From positions 38,428,501 through 38,492,500 of the forward strand of contig JALMGJ010000008.1 in NCBI GenBank assembly GCA_023362775.1: a stretch of DNA of 64,000 bases, in the 5' to 3' direction. Position 1 is the stretch's first letter. Every line of letters starts with the position of its first letter. Both the position numbers and the translations under genes were made by a program. This stretch comes from Charina bottae. Lineage: Eukaryota > Chordata > Lepidosauria > Squamata > Charinaidae. The notes under the pieces are model-generated. The model searched no databases. It saw nothing but the letters and a program-made list of their open reading frames with translations, and was not told where the DNA came from. Below, piece after piece: positions 1 to 64,000 of this stretch.

Positions 1-41
1 TACTTCACCCTAGAAGAAAGAAATTGGAAATAATCTTTAGC

Positions 42-99
42 ATTTATTTATTTATTTGTTTGTTTGTTTATTTGTTTATTTGTTTATTTGTTTATTTAA
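42..99. repeat. (TTTA/TTTG)n microsatellite
   Basis: Mixed TTTA and TTTG tetranucleotides run for about 58 bases. This is plain microsatellite sequence in the upstream intron. The flanking bases 106-560 hold nothing else I recognise. Confidence 0.9.
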
Positions 100-569
100 T
101 TCAGTTTCTATTGTCTTGAATATTAAGAGAGCTAACATTAAAGTCAGCCAGCATATGCTGAAATAACCATTAAAAAGCTTTTTTAGCCATGGCCATTCCT
201 GTTAAGTATTTATTTAAGGTTGCCTGTGTATCAGATCAAAGAACCTGTCACTGCTTTAGGAAGGGAAATATAGTAATATGTTTAGATCAGAAGGAACCTG
301 TCCGTGTGAAGCTGGAGAGATAGAGAGATAGAGACAGCCTTGCCAGTAGTGTTGCTCTGTCTCTTAATAATGAGAACTGCTTTGTCCTATAAATACCACT
401 TCTAACTTAACTAACTTAATGTTAAGAGAGAGATTAATTATGTAATCCACCTGTTATCAGATCAATCCTAAATTATTAGGGTAAAGGTTGCTAAAATATC
501 TTTTCTTCATCTCTGTATGTGGTTGACTATTAAATATGTCTTAGTAGTAGGTTTAGCACTACAGGGCCA

Positions 570-2495
570 TGCAGAGGAGATTTCGGGGCATCTGGAAGGT
601 AAAATAGCTCAAATCCATACTAAGTTGGATACTAAGCGTGGAACAGGGTCTGAGGAGATGCCTGGGGAACGTACTTACCCGATTATCTGGGAACGGTTTG
701 ATCCTGTTGGGCCCAAGAAAGTGGACAGGGTTCTCCGGACTGTAAACGCCACCACTTGTCAGTTAGATCCTGGTCCCTCCTGGCTGGTGAAGGCAGCTCG
801 GGAGGTGACGGGTGGGTGGGTCCAGGCGATGGTAAATTCATCCTTGGGGGAGGGAGTGTTTCCGGTGGCCTTCAAAGAGGCACTGTTACACCCCTTCCTC
901 AAGAAACCATTACTGGACCCCACCATTCTGGACAATTTTCATCCAGTCTCCCACCTCCCCTTTTTAGGGAAGGTGGTTGAGAAAGTGGTGTTGCAGCTCC
1001 AAAGGATCCTTAATGAAATGGATTATCTGGACCCTTTTCAGTCAGGTTTCAGGTCCAGTCATGGAATGGAAATGGCATTGGTCGTGCTTATGGATGATCT
1101 CTGGCAGGAGCGGTATGGGGGCAGTGCATCCATCCTGGCTCTTCTTGACCTCTCAGCGGCTTTCGATGCCATTGACCATGGTATCCTTTTGGAGCGGCTC
1201 AGGGAGTTCGGGGTGGGTGGCGTGGTTCTGCACTGGTTCACCTCCTTCCTCCAGGGCCAGTCCCAATTGGTGTTGATAGGGAGCAAGAGATCCAGCCCGC
1301 GGCCCCTCCTTTGTGGGGTACCGCAGGGTTTGGTACTCTTCCCCCTCCTTTTTAACATCTACATGAAACCGCTGGGTGAGATCATCCGTCCCCACGGGGT
1401 GAGGTATCATCAATATGCTGATGGTACCCAGTTATACATCTCTATTCCGGGTGACGTAAGTGATGCTGTGACCACCCTCTCTCGGTGCCTGGAGGCTGTG
1501 GGGTTCTGGATGGGGAACAACAGGCTTCAGCCTGGTAAGACGGAGTGGCTGTGGGTTGGGGGCTCCCGCGTATCTGGGAACTTACCATCTTTGATTCTGG
1601 ATGGGGTTGTGCTGCCTCAGACAGATCCGGTGCGGAACCTGGGGGTTCTCCTGGACTCACGGCTCCTGCTCGAAGAGCAGGTGACAGCTGTGGCTAGGGG
1701 AGCCTTTTCGCAGCTTCGTGTTGTGCACCAGCTACGCCCTTTCCTAGATCAAGAGTCCCTCCAGTCACTCACTCACTCATGCCCTAGTCATCTCCCGTAT
1801 AGACTACTGTAATGCGCTCTACAAGGGGCTACCCTCGAAGAGTATCCGGAAGCTACAGCTGCTGCAGAATGCCACTACGCGAGCAGTCTTAAAAGTCCCA
1901 AGGAGGGCACACATAACACCATTGCTGCTTGAGCTGCATTGGGTTCCAGTTTGCTTCCGGGTCAAATTCAAGGTGTTGGTTTTCACCTTTAAAGGCCTAC
2001 ATGGCACGGGTCCAGGGTACCTGAGGGACCGCCTCACCCCCGTGACATCGACCCGTCCCACCCGGTCAGGCAGAGAGGGCATGCTACGGACCCTGTCCAT
2101 GAGGGATTGCTGATTGGCAGGGTCCAGGAGGAGGGCCTTCTCTGCCATCGCGCCCGCCCTTTGGAATAAGTTACCTCCGGAGGTAAGACAGGTCCCCACT
2201 CTCCTGGCCTTCAGGAAGGGGGTTAAAACCTGGTTATGCCACCTGGCTTGGGGCGGGAGGGGCGATAGCTATGCATGGAGGTGGTTGGCACCGTGATGGT
2301 GCCAACAGTAAGATCTTGATTTGCCATCTTGTATTTATATTTTATATTTGTATTTTTATATATACATATATATATATATGTATATGTATATTGTATTTTT
2401 TTAATGATATGCTATTTTTATTATTGTAAACCACCCAGAGTCGGGCGAGTTGGGCAGTCGAGAAGTTTAATAAATAAAATAAAAATAAATAAATT
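570..2495 (+). mobile_element. CR1/L3-type LINE, 5'-truncated, RT and 3' end
   Basis: A reading frame open from 517 to 1812 encodes most of a CR1-clade reverse transcriptase. Visible RT motifs are SGFRSSHGMEMAL, LLDLSAAFDAIDH (motif A), LLCGVPQG (motif B) and QYADGTQLYISIPGD (motif C). The C-terminal part continues in other frames to about 2296, so at least one frameshift or stop separates the halves. The 3' end carries the family's CCACCCAGAGTC ... GGGCAGTCG hairpin-like tail followed by TAAATAAA repeats. The catalytic YADD of motif C reads YADG, so this copy is dead. The 5' limit is approximate: the homology I recognise begins near 570. Confidence 0.9.
2345..2395. repeat. AT-rich (TATA/TATG) simple repeat inside CR1 3' UTR
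   Basis: A TATATG/TATA run of about 50 bases sits between the CR1 coding remnant and its 3' tail. Confidence 0.75.
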
Positions 2496-2823
2496 TTAAT
2501 ACTGATTTCTTGTAGATGGTAGAATATTAATGAGCATTATTCTTTTTTATCTATTATGCTGAACCTTTATCTGATCTTATGTAACTGCTCTGGCCATAAA
2601 AAAAATCTGTTTGTTTATGTCTAATCAGACAAGCTTTATTGCAGGCTAGAGAATGTTTTTAAAAAAATATCAGCCAGTTACTTATAATACTTGTGATTCA
2701 GGGGGAGAGGTTGGGCCCATCCACTGAAGTAGGAATGGAACCATTTTAACACCAAACCCTTGGCATGTTTTATTGAGTGCCTCTGGGCTCAGTCCTTTCC
2801 CCTTTCCCCTTTAACATCTACAT

Positions 2824-3173
2824 CAGAGCTTTCCAAACTGTGTGTCGCGAAACAAAAGTGTGTCGCCACACAAAGTCTGGTGTGTCGCCACACAACCCGG
2901 AAGCGCTGATCATCATCAGTGCTTCCGGGTTTTCCCACGGCGACACACCAACTGCAGCGTGCAAAACTCGAAAGCGCAGCAGCGCTTCCGGGTTTTTGCG
3001 GGCTGCCGCACTTCCGGGTTTTCCCGCGGCAACACACCAACTGCAGCAAGCAAAACCCGAAACCGCAGCAGCGCTTCCGGGTTTTTGCGCACTGCCGCAC
3101 TTCCGGGTTTTCCCGCGGCGACACACCAACGCCGGTTGGTGTGTCGCCGCGGGAAAAACTTTGGAAAGCCCTG
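2824..3173. mobile_element. hAT MITE, family A copy 1 (8-bp TSD atctacat)
   Basis: A 350-bp nonautonomous element with terminal inverted repeats starting CAGAGCTTTCCAAAC and ending TTTGGAAAGCCCTG. It is flanked by perfect 8-bp target duplications atctacat (2816-2823 and 3174-3181). The inside is CpG-rich and repeats the motif CTTCCGGGTTTT and GTGTGTCGCC. It cuts the CR1 reading frame exactly at the duplicated 8-mer. An 8-bp duplication with CAG...CTG ends is typical of the hAT superfamily. The six frames open here are products of base composition and not genes. Confidence 0.9.
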
Positions 3174-3311
3174 ATCTACATGAAACCACTGGGAAAGCTC
3201 ATCTGTTGGTTCAGGATGAGGTATCATCAGTATGCAGATAATGCCCAGTTATACATCTCTTTCCCGGGGCTGTTGGGAGATGCAGTGGAAGTCAGGACCC
3301 AGAGTCTAGAG

Positions 3312-3428
3312 CAGTGTTTCTCAACCGTGGCCACTTTAAGATGTGTGGCCTTCAACTCCCCGGCTGGCTGGGGAATTCTGGGAGTTGAAGGCCACACATC
3401 TTAAAGTGGCCACGGTTGAGAAGCACTG
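3312..3428. mobile_element. Palindromic hAT MITE, family B copy 1
   Basis: A 117-bp, nearly perfect palindrome beginning CAGTGTTTCTCAACC, with CTGGCTGGGGAATTCTGGGAG in its second arm. Flanks are gtctagag and ctctagag (7 of 8 identical), as expected for a hAT insertion. It interrupts the older CR1. Confidence 0.85.
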
Positions 3429-4070
3429 CTCTAGAGGCTCTCAGGATTTGGATGGGGAAAAAGAGGTTCTCGGTCAACCCAAACAAGGTAGAGTGGTTGT
3501 TGATTCAGAAACCACCTTTGATTCTTCATAGGGTTGTGCTTCTGCAAAAAGAGCAGGCTGACTGTCAAGCTCTTTGTGGGGGTTAAATCCAGAAAACAAG
3601 AACCACTTGGATCTCAGGAAATACCGTTATTGATAGTAGAGTATTGTAGCAGGATCTTGAAAATCTGTCAAAGCAATTTGCCCATTCAACTTATACCTAG
3701 CATGATTAGCAAGAGTTGTTTTGAATCTCTTTTTCTTGCTTCCCCCTCATCTGGGCAAAGGAGTCTCTTTGGCAATGGTCCCATTTCCTCCCAGGGTCCG
3801 TTGCACATTCCAAAACACTCACAATCCAGGGGTCCTTCTGGACTCTCAGCTCCTTCAAGAGCAGGTTGAGGCTGTGTCCAGGAAGGCTTTTGCACAGCTT
3901 TGGTTGGTGTTTTAGTTGAGGTCTTACTTGCAACAGAATGCACTGAATATAGTTGCTCATACCCTTGTCACCTCTAGATTAAGTTATTGTAACTTGCTTT
4001 ATATGGGGTTGCCCTTAATGACAACTCAGAAACTTCAACTAGTTCAGAACGCATGCTTCGTGGTCTGTCA

Positions 4071-4311
4071 GTTTGGTCTAGTGGTTAAGGCAATGGGCTA
4101 GAAACCAGGAGACTGAGAGTTCTAGTCCCGCCTTAGGCATGAAAGTCAGCTGGGTGACCTTGGGCCAGTCACTCACTCTCAGTCCAACTCACCTCACAGG
4201 GTTGTTGTTGTGGGGAAAATAGGAGGAGGAAGGAGTATTAGGTATGTTCGCCACCTTGAGTTATTTATAAAAATAATAAAGGTGGGATAGAAAATAAACA
4301 AACAAATAAAT
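4071..4311 (+). mobile_element. tRNA-derived SINE, family E copy 1
   Basis: The head looks like tRNA: an A-box-like TGGTCTAGTGG and a B-box-like GAGAGTTCTAGTCC. A middle part GTGACCTTGGGCCAGTCAC recalls the CORE of MIR-like SINEs. The tail reads GGGTTGTTGTTGTGGGG ... AATAATAAAGGTGGGATAG plus AAATAAACAAA. It sits inside the older CR1. It is a SINE and not a functional tRNA gene. Confidence 0.85.
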
Positions 4312-4439
4312 CATGATACTGCCATGGTTACACCTCTGTTACAATAGGTTTCTAAGTGCAGTTCAGTTAGAAATTGGCTCCTGCCTGCAAAGCCCTATAT
4401 GGCTTGGGGCCTGAGTACCTTAGGAACTGCCTTTCCCCA

Positions 4440-4557
4440 ACAATTTATGATAATACTACCTAGTCAGGTAATGAAGCAAGCAAACAACCAAGCTCAGAGA
4501 GCACCAAGGACTCCACAGTTCAACCCTGGGCTACATATATTCTCTTCTTTGGAACCA
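4440..4557 (+). mobile_element. Penelope-like (PLE) end fragment
   Basis: The stretch TACCTAGTCAGGTAATGAAG followed by CAAGCAAACAACCAAGCTCAG and CACCAAGGACTCC matches the right arm of the palindrome at 45660-45880. It keeps one side of the hammerhead-like stem. Assignment to Penelope-like elements is from recall of squamate repeats. The sequence itself shows only that it belongs to the same family as the 45.7-kb copy. Confidence 0.6.
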
Positions 4558-4974
4558 ACAGTTTCTCCCCATTCTACCTGAAGAACTAGGGAGGACCTGC
4601 TAAGAGGCCCCAGCTACCAAGAGAGACAGTGGGAGGGCGGCTGGTGGGCATTCTGTGTTGTAGCTCCCCTCCTTTGGAATAACTTACCCCTGGAGGTGAG
4701 ATGGCTGTTACCTGCTCAAGGCTTTTTGGGAACAGGTCAAAACTTGGGTCTTTCAGAAGGTCTTCAGGAATTAACTGCAATCAGCAGTGCCCTATTCCAT
4801 TTAATGAGTCTTAGCTTATTACTTATAGGATTTAATTTAATCACCAGTTGGATTGAATTATATTTTAATTAAGTATTATATTGCTTTTGTATTGTATTTT
4901 ATATGTAATCTCAGTAAGCTGCCTAGAGTTTCAGGTAGTATACAAATCTCATAAATACTGTAAATAAGACAGTC

Positions 4975-5267
4975 TTAGTGGCAATAAGTGCATTTTCCCG
5001 ACCTTTAGGAAAGAGCTGAAGACCTGGTTCTGCCGCCTGGCATGGGAAGGAGGAAGGGATAGTTCCTCATGGGGGTGGTTAATTCCTTAATTTATTGTCC
5101 TTCGTTTAATTCCATCTCCATCTGGATTTATAATTATTTATGAATTTTATATATTGTACATTGATGTTTTATCCTGTTTTAATCTATTTTATTGTAAACC
5201 GCCCAGAGTTCCCCGTTGGGGGAGATGGGCGGTTATATAAATTTAAATAAATAAATAAATAAATAAA
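4975..5267 (+). mobile_element. CR1/L3 LINE 3' end
   Basis: The C-terminal coding remnant TFRKELKTWFCRLAWEG-like (in CCGACCTTTAGGAAAGAGCTG) is followed by the 3' tail AACCGCCCAGAGTTCCCCG ... GGGCGGTTATATAAA and TAAA repeats. It is extremely 5'-truncated. It shares this 3' end with the copy at 61262-61568. Confidence 0.85.
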
Positions 5268-5352
5268 TTTTTGGCAATTTTGGCAACTTCTGTTGGAATA
5301 AATATTAGTAGACACAACTCTCACCCAGCAGGTTAAGTTTAATTGTTTAAAA

Positions 5353-5586
5353 CAGAGCTTTCCAAACTTTGTGTCAGGACACGTTAGTGTGTCAGCTGCA
5401 GTGTCTGGGTGTGTCGCGGCTGCTGCTGCCTCCAAGCCCTGCCAGGATTCCACACAGGTCCTAGTGCCTGCCTTGTGCCCTGCTGTAAGAGTGTGTCGCG
5501 AAATGATGGCCTGCTGTAAGAGTGTGTCGCGAAATGATGCATGCCTAAAAAGTGTGTCACCAACATGAAAAGTTTGGAAAGCTCTG
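5353..5586. mobile_element. hAT MITE, family A copy 2 (TSD gtttaaaa)
   Basis: A 234-bp element with ends CAGAGCTTTCCAAAC and GTTTGGAAAGCTCTG, flanked by perfect 8-bp duplications gtttaaaa (5345-5352, 5587-5594). The internal sequence contains tandem GTAAGAGTGTGTCGCGAAATG units and otherwise differs from copy 1. Confidence 0.9.
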
Positions 5587-5909
5587 GTTTAAAACATCTT
5601 CCTCCAAGTCAATAGTCTCTAGATGTGTTGCTACTGTAACTCAAATCACCAACAGTCTAGTTATAGAAATCTGGCTTGAAACCTTGATCATGTGGAATGT
5701 TAGTTGATAATGCATTCAGTAACATTTTTCATATTGTTGTTTGCCATTGAAAACGTGTCCAAACTGGTTTCTTGTAGATGGACACTTTGCCTGTCACATG
5801 TGTGCACAGAGAAGAGGCAACTTATGACATATACATGTATAAAGTGGAGGTCTTGGCTGTGTATTTTTTAAAACATTCTTTAAATTTTGTTCTTGTTCTT
5901 CCTGAATAG

Positions 5910-63936
<58,027 letters not shown>

Positions 63937-64000
63937 GTACTTAGAATATCTCTGAATGCTAGAAATTAAGATCATTAGCAAATCTGCAGTAATATTGTTG

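Larger units (their letters stand above)
2775..4960 (+). mobile_element. Older CR1 LINE broken by four nested insertions
   Basis: The pieces, read in order, rebuild one degraded CR1. 2775-2823 encodes the GSVLSPFPFNIY segment. 3174-3311 continues directly as MKPLGKLI and then the QYADNAQLYISFP motif C, where the second catalytic D is replaced by N. 3429-4070 holds the thumb/C-terminal region. 4312-4440 has the KALYGLGPEYL-like part, degraded. 4560-4960 is the 3' end. The gaps are filled by a hAT MITE (2824-3173), a palindromic hAT MITE (3312-3428), a SINE (4071-4311) and a Penelope-like fragment (about 4440-4557). Divergence is clearly greater than in the CR1 at 570-2495. Confidence 0.8.

Noticed and set aside
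517..1812. 431-residue open frame as a host gene
   Set aside because: It carries CR1 reverse-transcriptase motifs and leads into a CR1 3' tail; it is a LINE remnant.
2777..3404. Overlapping long frames on both strands
   Set aside because: They lie in a CpG-rich hAT MITE with an 8-bp target duplication; low stop-codon density is due to composition.

Overview
This window is vertebrate nuclear DNA, most likely from a squamate reptile (lizard or snake). The evidence is the combination of a Bov-B LINE, CR1/L3-type LINEs, Sauria-type SINEs (tRNA head, CTTTACCTTT tail), a bird-like old CR1, Penelope-like ends and many hAT MITEs, all in the introns of a conserved vertebrate gene. The species cannot be fixed from the sequence alone.

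One host gene was found. It lies on the + strand and is the 5' part of WDFY3 (ALFY), the large BEACH/WD40/FYVE scaffold of selective autophagy. I resolved 24 consecutive exons, from the start codon at 5941 to 63936. Every junction has AG/GT borders and the reading frame stays open throughout (4518 coding bases, 1506 codons). That is about 43% of the roughly 3500-residue family length. It covers the N-terminal helical-repeat region, the concanavalin A-like (LamG-like) region and the start of the middle armadillo region. The PH-BEACH, WD40 and FYVE parts must lie downstream. Bases 1-5909 are the upstream (5' UTR) intron.

Layout. 1-5909: a long CR1 LINE, then an older CR1 interrupted by two hAT MITEs, a SINE and a Penelope-like fragment, then a third CR1 3' end. 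5910-21969: exons 1-5, with introns holding LINE remnants, a 5S-rRNA-like SINE, and a composite LINE insertion bounded by a 17-bp target duplication that contains a Bov-B and a Sauria SINE. 21970-31432: exons 6-7 and a nearly intact Tc1 transposon. 31433-40622: exons 8-12. 40623-54420: exons 13-19 with several nested MITEs and a 240-bp Penelope-like palindrome. 54421-63936: exons 20-24.

Most of the structural interest is in the introns: (1) a duplicated, decoy exon 8 splice acceptor; (2) two Penelope-like families that share a hammerhead-like core with a covarying stem and sit as head-to-head palindromes; (3) a CpG-rich hAT MITE family with six copies showing clean 8-bp target duplications; (4) SINEs with a 102-bp internal repeat that look like template-switch chimeras; (5) a Tc1 element with one frameshift and near-identical termini. 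I saw no new protein-coding system. Except for WDFY3 exons and transposon remnants, the open frames are chance or repeat-derived.
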